A DNA stretch of 6,724 nt from Candidatus Shapirobacteria bacterium CG06_land_8_20_14_3_00_40_12 (GCA_002780135.1 PEWA01000051.1:1-6724), one strand, 5' to 3'; counted from the stretch's first letter, positions 1-5,488 are shown. The notes: generated by a model not told the origin, from the letters alone. Translations and numbers: made by a program.

Positions 1-552
1 AATCCGGTTGCTATCGCATCCTTGAAAGAGGGCGAGGTGGTTTTAGATTTAGGCTCAGGTGCAGGTTTTGACGCTTTTTTAGTTTCTCCTAAAGTTGGTA
101 AAACAGGTAGAGTTATTGGCGTTGACATGACGGATGAGATGTTGGAAAAAGCCAGAGAAAATGCAAATAAAAGCGGATACGCCAATGTGGAATTCAGAAA
201 GGGTGACATTGAAAACCTGCCGGTTGATGATAATTCGGTAGATGCGATTATCTCCAACTGTGTTATTAACCTTGCTCCTGATAAAGAAAAAGTGTTTAAA
301 GAAGCGTATCGGGTACTTAAAACAGGCGGAAGACTGATGATTTCTGATGTTGTTTTAACAAAACCGCTTCCTGAAGAGTTGAAGAATGATAAAGAGTTGT
401 TAGTCGGTTGTGTCAGCGGAGCAATCCTTAAGCAAGACTATTTGGAACTATTAAAGGAAGCAGGATTTGTGGATATTACAATTCATAAAGAAACACCAGG
501 ATTTTTACAAGGTTACGATTTGAGTATTACCTTTTCAGCATTTAAAGGCTAA
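1..552 (+). CDS. arsM: Arsenite S-adenosylmethyltransferase (ArsM), 5'-truncated by window edge
   Basis: The frame is open from base 1 to the TAA at 550-552, giving 183 visible residues; the N-terminus lies outside the window. A TTG at 22 could be mistaken for a start, but the residues before it (NPVAIAS then LKEGE) already match the family, so the gene enters from the left. Motif I of a class I SAM methyltransferase is DLGSGAG (visible residues 16-22), followed by the acidic loop GVDMT at about 40-44. Two cysteines typical of ArsM are present, in SNCVIN (visible residue 87) and GCVSGA (137). These correspond to trivalent-arsenic ligands in characterised ArsM proteins. A third position that is often Cys after motif I (usually DCFLA) is Ala here. 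The known family role is cytosolic stepwise methylation of As(III) with SAM. No ars operon partner is visible, and the next gene converges from the opposite strand. Confidence 0.88.
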   Translation, partial: NPVAIASLKEGEVVLDLGSGAGFDAFLVSPKVGKTGRVIGVDMTDEMLEKARENANKSGYANVEFRKGDIENLPVDDNSVDAIISNCVINLAPDKEKVFKEAYRVLKTGGRLMISDVVLTKPLPEELKNDKELLVGCVSGAILKQDYLELLKEAGFVDITIHKETPGFLQGYDLSITFSAFKG

Positions 553-740
553 AGGTTTAGGAATCTACTAATTTCCCTTGTCGTGAACTCTGGATATTCA
601 AGCTCGGAAGACCAGTCTGTTTGCCGATGATCATACCATCGTGCGAGCATATTAAATATATCCTAGAGATACGTAAAATGTACCTGTAGTCTATGATAAA
701 ATAGAGATAGTTTATTAAAAATCAAGATCTTTAAATTTAT
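553..740. other. Non-coding gap between convergent genes
   Basis: This stretch separates the stop of arsM from the stop of the minus-strand GH130-like gene. I see no tRNA, no open frame with recognisable similarity and no clean hairpin plus T-run terminator. It does hold a composite inverted repeat. An outer GCTCG/CGAGC pair (602-606 with 644-648) encloses an inner CGATG/CATCG hairpin (625-629 with 637-641, 7-nt loop). A weak TCTAT/ATAGA pair lies at 690-694 and 701-705. The right part is very AT-rich. Confidence 0.5.
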
Positions 741-1698
741 TTATATATTATCCAAAGCTAAACGGGCTACCCGTGATCTGGTATCGGCTACGGTATAATA
801 GAGTCTTTGTTCCTCTGGTACAACCGAGTTGGCAAAAGCAATGAGCTGATTACCTGGCCCTATTTCTTCGGGAGGAACAATAATAGGTTTATTACAGCGA
901 CTTCCCTCGAATATGCCACCTTGAACTGCATCAATAATAACTGTCCCTATTGCCCACTGGGGCGTCTGATCGTCCACACTTTTGGGACCACGTCCATTAT
1001 AAAGCATCAATATATCACCACGTGAAGTCATTAAAATTGGTCCTGGACTGACATGTTGGCAATCCCAACCTTCGCTTCTTACATCTATTAACAGCCGGTG
1101 TTCTTGATATGGACCGATTAAATTTGGGCTCCATGCCATTCCAATCCGTGATGTTTGGCCGTCAGCAAATTCATAAAACACTCTCCAGCTATCGTCTTTT
1201 AAACGTATAAATTCCGGTTCTTTGACCATGTCGATATTTCGCCCCATTGTTTTTCCAATCTCTTTCGGATCGAGTACCATTTGTCGGTTACTATTTAAAC
1301 CTGTCAATTCTTTTCCACTTATCACTCGTGTAGCCGCAATTACCCCCCCACCTCCTTCTTTTAGTTTAACAGCGGTGTGAAAAACGTATTTTACCCCATC
1401 CAGTTCTACAATAGTTGGATCTTCCACTGCTAATTTATCTTCGCTTCCTTCGAACTGTTGCGGTTTTAAAGCGATTGTACCACTTCGTTCAAAATCAACT
1501 CCATTTTGGCTCTGGCAAAATGCCAACACTGACAAATGATATTGACTGTTCACCTTGCCTTTGTACCTGCCGAAGTAAAGCATCGTAATATCCCTCAGTT
1601 TTAATTACCGCCATACTCATTGCTGCAATTACTTCATCACTAGCTTCAAATTTGGGAAAGAAATTTACGTCGTATGTCTCTCTGACATTAACGTTCAT
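741..1698 (-). pseudogene. GH130-like five-bladed beta-propeller glycosidase/phosphorylase-family protein, frameshifted
   Basis: Two minus-strand frames together make one protein. Frame A starts at ATG 1698-1696 and gives 38 residues ending TEGYY at 1585. Frame B resumes at 1583 as MLYFGRYKG and runs to TAA 743-741. Skipping one base at 1584 joins them into EGYYMLYFGRYKG, a plausible propeller strand, giving about 318 residues, a usual GH130-type length. Family-like features include VEDPTIVELDG (near the EDPR segment of GH130), EPEFIRL, SRIGMAWS, WDCQHVSPGPI, LMLYNGRG (near the YHGV strand), a KPIIVP segment and LYYTVADTR (near the YYGAxD strand). These parallel the intact GH130 protein at 5489-6514, so the two look like distant paralogues. 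The catalytic role and substrate cannot be assigned, and EDP is followed by Thr rather than Arg. No slippery heptamer is seen, so mutation or sequencing error is likelier than programmed frameshifting. Confidence 0.7.
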
Positions 1699-1710
1699 TG
1701 CCCCATTATA
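1699..1710 (-). promoter_or_regulatory. -10 element of a probable leaderless promoter for the GH130-like gene
   Basis: On the minus strand a perfect TATAAT (1710-1705) is followed by six bases and then the ATG at 1698. Transcription starting at the usual distance from a -10 would begin at the start codon itself. I see no convincing -35 at 16-18 bases and no GGAGG-like site. A longer start at TTG 1722 would place the -10 inside the coding region, which argues for ATG 1698. Confidence 0.4.
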
Positions 1711-1869
1711 CAAGCACCCCAAAATTTCGGTAGTAATATACCTTCTCTTCCCCCTTTTTTATCCGAGCACTATTCTGATTGGGGGATAGTTTGATAATCG
1801 TTCCCCGCCACAGGCTGGCACAGAACAGGTTAATCAAATTTAACTTTTACGGTCATTTTATATAGAATT

Positions 1870-1880
1870 TGGTATACAAT
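1870..1880 (+). promoter_or_regulatory. Candidate extended -10 promoter for the ATP-cone gene
   Basis: TGGTATACAAT contains a TGn extension directly before TATACA (1873-1878), 43 bases ahead of the ATG at 1922. No good -35 is found at 16-18 bases, as expected of many extended -10 promoters. The predicted start near 1885 would give a leader of roughly 35-40 nt that includes the strong Shine-Dalgarno site. Confidence 0.4.
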
Positions 1881-1905
1881 GAATTTAGTTAGAAATAAAT
1901 TTTAC

Positions 1906-1916
1906 TAAGGAGGTGA
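1906..1916 (+). promoter_or_regulatory. Near-ideal Shine-Dalgarno site that fixes the ATP-cone start
   Basis: TAAGGAGGTGA is an uninterrupted 11-base match to the complement of the conserved 16S rRNA 3' end. Its GGAGG core ends 8 bases before ATG 1922. The in-frame GTG at 1913 lies inside this site, so ATG 1922 is the correct start. No other gene in the window has a comparable site. Confidence 0.85.
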
Positions 1917-1921
1917 AGATA

Positions 1922-2173
1922 ATGTATCAAGTTCAGAAAAAAGACGGGAGTTTAGTTGATTTTGATCAAAACAAAATCGTAACCGGTGTTCTGAAAGCAG
2001 GAGGAACTCAAGAAAATGCCCAAAAAATAGCCGCTGATGTTGAGACCTGGTTGCCTACGATTGCCATCAACAACGTAGTTAAAACTTCGGATTTGAGAAA
2101 TAAGATTATTGAAGAACTAAGGACTGTTAACCCAAGTACAGCCGCCAATTTCGAGTCTTATCAGAAGGCTTAG
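1922..2173 (+). CDS. Free-standing ATP-cone domain protein (83 aa)
   Basis: The whole protein is a single ATP-cone. It opens with YQVQKKDGSLVDFDQNKIV, matching the family pattern (V-x-K-x-DG, then F-D, then KI). A helical middle (residues about 25-50) and a C-terminal helix DLRNKIIEELR follow. ATP-cones bind ATP/dATP and normally sit at the N-terminus of ribonucleotide reductases (NrdA, NrdD, NrdJ) or form most of the regulator NrdR. Here no reductase domain, no zinc ribbon of the NrdR type and no other domain is attached; the stop TAG at 2171 is not followed by related coding sequence. It may be a nucleotide sensor acting in trans, but that is inference. It is 16 bases upstream of the Amr triad and could be co-transcribed with it, although its own strong RBS suggests much higher translation. 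Confidence 0.82.
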   Translation: MYQVQKKDGSLVDFDQNKIVTGVLKAGGTQENAQKIAADVETWLPTIAINNVVKTSDLRNKIIEELRTVNPSTAANFESYQKA

Positions 2174-2176
2174 GAA

Positions 2177-2182
2177 TATAAT
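2177..2182 (+). promoter_or_regulatory. Possible -10 hexamer just upstream of amrS
   Basis: A perfect TATAAT lies seven bases before ATG 2190, in the 16-base gap after the ATP-cone stop. It could drive a leaderless or nearly leaderless transcript of the Amr triad. No good -35 is visible at normal spacing and the region is AT-rich, so chance is possible. Confidence 0.3.
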
Positions 2183-2189
2183 GGAATAA

Positions 2190-3203
2190 ATGATGCATGA
2201 GGCAGTACTGTCTAAGAAATTGGGCGGGGGAGATGTTGGATGTTTGGCTTGTGAACGGAAATGCAAAATGAAGCCGGGAATGGCGGGGGTGTGTGGGGTG
2301 AGAAAAAATGTAGCCGGAAAGTTGACGCTTTTAGTTTGGGGAAGGGTGACAGGAATGGCAGTAGATCCGATGGAGAAAAAACCGCTTTATCATTTTTTAC
2401 CAGGAAGTTCAATTTTATCGATGGGGACGGTGGGCTGTAATTTCGGTTGTAAGTTTTGCCAAAATTATTTAGAATCACAAAAATCAAAAGAGGTGGGAAT
2501 AAGGGTGGAGAAGTTAGGGAAGAGGGTTAGACCAAAAGAGCTGATGGAGTATGGTGTCAAGAATAAAATTCCAGCAATAGCTTTTACTTATAATGAACCG
2601 ACAATATTTAGTGAATGGGTAGTGGAGGTAATGAAAGTAGCCAAGAAAAAGGGGATTAGGGGAGTATTTGTCACTAACGGGTATATGAGTCGAGAGACTT
2701 TGGATTATTTAGATAATTATATCGATGCTTATAATGTTGATTTAAAGAGTTTTTCCCAAAGGTTTTATCAGGAAATCTGTGGAGCAAGCTTGAAACCGGT
2801 ACTAAAAAATATCGAGGAAATATATAAAAGAAAAAAGTGGATTGAGGTAACTACCTTAATAATTCCCGGGAAGAACGACAGTAAAAAGGAATTAGGGCAA
2901 ATGGCTAAATTTTTGGTTAGTGTTTCAAAAGATATCGTTTGGCATGTTAGTGCTTTTTATCCGAATTATCGGATGCAAGATATTGAAAGTACTAGTTATG
3001 AAAAATTAGAGGAGGCAGTGGAGATAGGAAAAAAGGCAGGGTTAAGATATGTGTATGCCGGGAATATTGATAAAGTCAATACCACTAATTGCCCTAAATG
3101 TGGCGCAGAAGTGATAATTAGGCACGGGTACCAGGTGGAGAATAGGCTTAAACGGGGGGTTTGTCCAAAGTGTGGTTATAAGTTAAGCGGTATATGGGAA
3201 TAG
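2190..3203 (+). CDS. amrS: AmmeMemoRadiSam system radical SAM enzyme
   Basis: The protein has 337 residues. An N-terminal cysteine cluster (C18, C21, C25, C35) is the usual family header, in which CxxC-type cysteines precede GxCGVR. The radical SAM cluster motif is CNFGCKFC (C83, C87, C90), preceded by SMGTVG. Conserved downstream segments include AFTYNEPTIF, VFVTNGY and the DAYNVDLKSF strand. The C-terminus carries two CPKCG knuckles (C301/C304 and C325/C328), a zinc-ribbon or rubredoxin-like metal site that ends at residue 337. The family is predicted to use a [4Fe-4S] cluster and SAM for radical chemistry in the cytosol; the substrate is not established to my knowledge. Two ATGs (2190 and 2193) are possible starts and neither has a Shine-Dalgarno. 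The gene overlaps the following Memo gene by 10 bases, which suggests translational coupling. Confidence 0.92.
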   Translation: MMHEAVLSKKLGGGDVGCLACERKCKMKPGMAGVCGVRKNVAGKLTLLVWGRVTGMAVDPMEKKPLYHFLPGSSILSMGTVGCNFGCKFCQNYLESQKSKEVGIRVEKLGKRVRPKELMEYGVKNKIPAIAFTYNEPTIFSEWVVEVMKVAKKKGIRGVFVTNGYMSRETLDYLDNYIDAYNVDLKSFSQRFYQEICGASLKPVLKNIEEIYKRKKWIEVTTLIIPGKNDSKKELGQMAKFLVSVSKDIVWHVSAFYPNYRMQDIESTSYEKLEEAVEIGKKAGLRYVYAGNIDKVNTTNCPKCGAEVIIRHGYQVENRLKRGVCPKCGYKLSGIWE

Positions 3204-3805
3204 TTGAAGAATTTATGGCATCGAAGAGGGTTGAGGATTGTTTTCGGGGGGCAGTGGCGAAAAAATTTGCTGGGAAATTAAAGGGACTGATAGTACCGCA
3301 TGCCGGATATATATATAGCGGTAGTGTGGCCGCAGCCGGATATCGATTAATGAAAAAAGGTGATTACGACCGAGTGGTGGTAATTGGTTTTTATCATGGG
3401 GGAACAGAAGAACATTCCGTCAAGGTCCAAATACCTCTGATAAAGTATATTTTGGGAGAGGAAATAGAGATTGAAGAGAAATATGTGGATAAAACAGTAG
3501 ATTTTGAGGTTGATGATCGGACAATGGTAGTGGCCAGTTCAGATTTGTCCCATTATCAGCCATTAGAGGTAGCGGAAAAATTAGACAAACGAACAATTGA
3601 AGCAATTTTGAGTCGGGATGAAGAAAAAATACATCAGGAAGCCGATGCCTGTGGAATTTGGCCGATATTAACTATAAATAGATTGGCCAAAAAGTATGAT
3701 TGGCAGCCGAAGTTGGTTGATTATCGAACCAGTGCGGAGGTAACCGGCGACAAAAGCGGCGTGGTCGGTTATGGGTGTATTGGTTATTTTGAACGATATT
3801 TATGA
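3194..3805 (+). CDS. amrB: AmmeMemoRadiSam system protein B (Memo family), internally shortened
   Basis: This 203-residue protein is clearly shorter than usual Memo proteins (about 260-300). It keeps LIVPHAGYIYSG (H36), VVVIGFYHGG (H68), EEHSVKVQIPL (H74), VASSDLSHY (D117, H120), ACGIWPI (C153) and a closing VVGYGCIGYF strand. In human MEMO1 the iron ligands are two histidines and one cysteine in the PHAGY, GPSHH and CGxxPI contexts, and all three equivalents are present here. Two parts are missing. The N-terminal RxPAVAGxFYP segment is absent, and so are roughly 50-60 residues between the GFYHGG and EEHS motifs, where the family has a TPLG-containing stretch. The segment before VASSDLSHY also lacks the usual VPIxxG strand. 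The reading frame stays intact across all losses, so it is probably expressed. It starts inside the radical SAM gene and ends in an ATGA overlap with the AMMECR1 gene. No Shine-Dalgarno is visible. Confidence 0.85.
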   Translation: MGIVEEFMASKRVEDCFRGAVAKKFAGKLKGLIVPHAGYIYSGSVAAAGYRLMKKGDYDRVVVIGFYHGGTEEHSVKVQIPLIKYILGEEIEIEEKYVDKTVDFEVDDRTMVVASSDLSHYQPLEVAEKLDKRTIEAILSRDEEKIHQEADACGIWPILTINRLAKKYDWQPKLVDYRTSAEVTGDKSGVVGYGCIGYFERYL

Positions 3806-4341
3806 AGATTGTTAACAAAAAATGGTTATTGGGTTTAGCCAGGAGGGCAATTGAGAGTGAATTTGGTGGAAAAAAGTTGAAGGTTTTTTCAATACCGGCA
3901 GAATTTAGACAGAAAAAAGCTTGTTTTGTCACTTTAACCAAAAATGGGGAATTGAGGGGTTGTATCGGCCATTTAGTTTCGGTTCAGGAACTGTATCGGG
4001 ATGTAATTGAGAATGCCAGGAGAGCGGCATTAATGGATTACCGGTTTGAGCCGGTGGACAGGGCGGAACTACCGGAAATTGAAATTGAGATTTCTATTTT
4101 GGATCAGCCTCAAAAATATAACTACGTGAATCCGGGGAAATTGATTAATTATTTGGCTAAAAATAGACCCGGAGTGATATTAAAAAAGGGTTTTAATCAA
4201 GCGACCTATTTACCACAAGTATGGGAAGAACTAAGAACCCCTGAAGAGTTTATGGGTAATTTATGTTTGAAGGCCGGCTTGCCTTTTGATGAGTGGAAAA
4301 GAGTGGGTGAAATTGAGGTATATGGAGTCGAGAAAATATAA
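3802..4341 (+). CDS. amrA: AmmeMemoRadiSam system protein A (AMMECR1 domain)
   Basis: The protein has 179 residues, a normal length for a single AMMECR1 domain. The family signature LRGCIG is at residues 51-56, preceded by ACFVTLTKNGE. Further conserved segments are NARRAALMDYRFEPV, ELPEIEIEISIL, RPGVILKKGFNQATYLPQVW and EFMGNLCLKAGL. The ATG at 3802 overlaps the Memo stop (ATGA) and has no Shine-Dalgarno, so it is probably translated by re-initiation. The molecular function of AMMECR1 is not known to me. Constant linkage to Memo and the radical SAM enzyme implies one shared pathway. It is the last intact gene of the triad; a decayed lipoprotein gene follows after 8 bases. Confidence 0.92.
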   Translation: MKIVNKKWLLGLARRAIESEFGGKKLKVFSIPAEFRQKKACFVTLTKNGELRGCIGHLVSVQELYRDVIENARRAALMDYRFEPVDRAELPEIEIEISILDQPQKYNYVNPGKLINYLAKNRPGVILKKGFNQATYLPQVWEELRTPEEFMGNLCLKAGLPFDEWKRVGEIEVYGVEKI

Positions 4342-4342
4342 A
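4313..4342 (+). promoter_or_regulatory. Candidate promoter of the PEBP-like gene inside the amrA 3' end
   Basis: TTGAGG (4313-4318), an 18-base spacer and TATAAA (4337-4342) resemble a sigma-70 promoter. The -10 ends 7 bases before ATG 4350, so a transcript would be leaderless or nearly so. The -35 lies within the amrA coding sequence. Confidence 0.35.
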
Positions 4343-4349
4343 ACTTTAT

Positions 4350-4827
4350 ATGAAATACCCAGTTGTCCTGGTGGTTATAATTGTTTTATCGGCAGTGTTA
4401 TCTGCCTGTACTCATAAATTAGTTATGCAACTTACCAGTCCTGTTTTTCAAAACAATGAATATCTTTCAGATAAGTATACTTGTGATGGTCAGAATGTTA
4501 ATCCACCAATATTCATCAGCGACACTCCTCCAGAGACTAAGTCTTTCGCTCTATTGGTTGGTTTGGAATATAAGGCCGGATACGCAAGAAATACCGGAAA
4601 ATTCTGTCCCCAAAGATGCGTTTGAGGGTATTACCAGTTGGGGTAAACCGGGCTATAATGGTCCTTGTCCTCCAACCGGCGTTCACCGCTACTTTTTTAA
4701 AATATTTGCTCTCGATACTATGCTTGATGATTTACATCCTTTGTCCGTTGTTGACTAACTATTAACGGTGATGCAGGATCACATTATTGCCAAAGCTGAA
4801 ATTGTGGCCAGGTATTCGAAGATATAA
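4350..4827 (+). pseudogene. PEBP/YbhB-family lipoprotein, inactivated by deletion, frameshift and nonsense codon
   Basis: The start encodes a lipoprotein signal: a hydrophobic stretch at residues 4-19 and lipobox LSAC (cysteine 20). It continues with LTSPVF, KYTCDGQNVNPP and KSFALLV, as in phosphatidylethanolamine-binding (Raf kinase inhibitor-like, YbhB/YbcL) proteins. At about 4554-4565 the reading frame shifts. The next frame supplies WLVWNI, KPGYNGPCPPTGVHRYFF and IFALDTML. The DPDAP-containing segment expected between LV and HWxV is absent, so about 35-38 bases seem lost; this number is inferred from the family pattern. An in-frame TAA at 4756-4758 then precedes the expected C-terminus (HIIAKAEIVARYSK), which ends at TAA 4825-4827. 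The loss of DPDAP removes part of the ligand-binding pocket, while GxHRY is kept. The intact ancestor would have been an envelope lipoprotein of unclear role. Confidence 0.85.
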
Positions 4828-4856
4828 CCGAAACTAATATTCATTTAAAAAGTTCT

Positions 4857-4889
4857 AAAATCGTTTTATTTAGTGAGTACTTCGATTTT
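4857..4889. terminator. Possible bidirectional terminator hairpin between convergent genes
   Basis: AAAATCG (4857-4863) pairs perfectly with CGATTTT (4883-4889) around a 19-base loop. It lies between the end of the PEBP pseudogene (+) and the stop of the FAM173-like methyltransferase (-, 4894-4892). Either strand ends its stem in a T-run (CGATTTT), followed by GTTTAATG on the plus strand and AGAACTTTTT on the minus strand. The stem is short and AT-rich with a large loop, so support is modest. Confidence 0.35.
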
Positions 4890-4891
4890 GT

Positions 4892-5428
4892 TTAATGTAA
4901 ACTAGCTTTAAAATAATACAGATAAATTTGGTGATAATGTTTGGCAGGGGAAAGTTTTCGAAAGGGATAATCATTGGTGACCAGGCGGATAGGGTGGTTA
5001 ATTTCTTTTTCAAGTAGTCGCTGGAGGCGGTTCATTAAATGAGGTAAAAGGTAGACAGTGACGACGGTCGCTTGGCGAAAGTCTGCTTGCCAGAAACTTT
5101 TCCAGTAGACAGTTGCCATTTTATCGAGTTTAGCTTGATGAATACGGTGACGGGAGAGCCAGATTAAGAAGGGATTGATTTCGTAGCCGATGGTTACAGC
5201 CCCAAGGCGGGCGGCAGCCAGAAGAATTCGTCCGTCTCCGGAACCAAGATCAATTAGAGTATCTTGGGGGCCGGTTCGGGAAAGTTTTAACATTTGGGTG
5301 ACGGCCGAATCAGGAGTGGGGTAGTAAATAGCGCCGAGTTGCAAAACGTTGATATAAATTTGATAGGCGATAAGAACAATGGCAAGTCCCAAGAGAAAAA
5401 ACAATAGAAGGTAGAGTAAATACAACAC
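4892..5428 (-). CDS. Membrane-anchored class I SAM methyltransferase, FAM173/ATPSCKMT-like
   Basis: The start is a GTG at 5428-5426 and the protein has 178 residues. Residues 2-28 form one hydrophobic, Leu-rich membrane segment. Next come YYPTP (35-39), motif I DLGSGDGR (60-67) and GYEINP (81-86), where the Glu of GYE should bind the SAM ribose. VVTVYLLPHLMNRL and NDYPF complete the core. The order of a membrane anchor, PTP, DLGSGDGRI, GYExNP and a PF-containing strand matches the FAM173 group. Its eukaryotic members methylate lysines of ATP synthase subunit c or the adenine nucleotide carrier in mitochondria. Which target the bacterial protein has is unknown; an anchor with a cytosolic catalytic domain suggests a membrane protein. 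No Shine-Dalgarno is seen. It is transcribed divergently from the GH130 gene. Confidence 0.78.
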   Translation of the reverse strand: MLYLLYLLLFFLLGLAIVLIAYQIYINVLQLGAIYYPTPDSAVTQMLKLSRTGPQDTLIDLGSGDGRILLAAARLGAVTIGYEINPFLIWLSRHRIHQAKLDKMATVYWKSFWQADFRQATVVTVYLLPHLMNRLQRLLEKEINHPIRLVTNDYPFRKLSPAKHYHQIYLYYFKASLH

Positions 5429-5455
5429 CTATTAAGAATAGCAGATGTTGTATTT
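5418..5455. promoter_or_regulatory. 10-bp inverted repeat in the divergent promoter region
   Basis: AAATACAACA (5418-5427) is the exact reverse complement of TGTTGTATTT (5446-5455). Inside it, CTATT (5429-5433) and AATAG (5437-5441) form a second 5-bp inverted pair around AAG. It overlaps the GTG start of the minus-strand methyltransferase gene and the putative -35 (TTGTAT, 5448-5453) of the plus-strand GH130 gene. It could be an operator bound by a dimeric regulator. On the plus strand it could also be a hairpin followed by seven T (5453-5459), a terminator-like arrangement for antisense reading through the methyltransferase. Confidence 0.45.
5435..5443 (-). promoter_or_regulatory. Extended -10 for the methyltransferase gene, leaderless spacing
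   Basis: On the minus strand TGCTATTCT (5443-5435) fits an extended -10. Six bases separate it from the GTG start at 5428, which again predicts a leaderless mRNA. The -35 region is only T-rich. It lies between the arms of the 5418-5455 inverted repeat. Confidence 0.35.
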
Positions 5456-5475
5456 TTTTAAAAAATATGTATAAT
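5448..5475 (+). promoter_or_regulatory. Promoter of the GH130-GT4 unit
   Basis: TTGTAT (5448-5453), a 16-base spacer and a perfect TATAAT (5470-5475) lie 13 bases ahead of ATG 5489. The expected transcription start near 5482 would leave only about 7 leader bases. A second TATAAT at 5480-5485 is too close to the ATG to serve this start. AAGG at 5476-5479 could be a weak Shine-Dalgarno only if transcription starts further upstream. Confidence 0.5.
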
Positions 5476-5488
5476 AAGGTATAATTGT

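Noticed and set aside
807..1025. Open frame on the plus strand
   Set aside because: It lies antisense inside the GH130-like gene, has no RBS and its translation resembles no family.
1495..1722. A separate 75-residue minus-strand gene starting at TTG 1722
   Set aside because: Its first part continues naturally into the GH130-like frame after one base is skipped; its tail past 1584 looks like out-of-frame sequence.
1807..1819. GCCA/TGGC hairpin and nearby GGGGA/TCCCC pair in the 1723-1921 gap
   Set aside because: Stems are only 4-5 bp, without a T-run or conserved context, and are expected by chance.
1913..1921. GTG 1913 as start of the ATP-cone gene
   Set aside because: The GTG is inside the Shine-Dalgarno sequence; ATG 1922 has ideal spacing.
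2212..2487. Open frame on the minus strand, rich in Pro and Ser
   Set aside because: It is the antisense shadow of the G-rich amrS coding strand, which produces Pro/Ser/Phe-rich translations; amrS motifs clearly own this region.
3420..3941. Two minus-strand open frames (3420-3605 and 3672-3941)
   Set aside because: Both are opposite the Memo and AMMECR1 genes, whose motifs are unambiguous; no start signal or similarity supports them.
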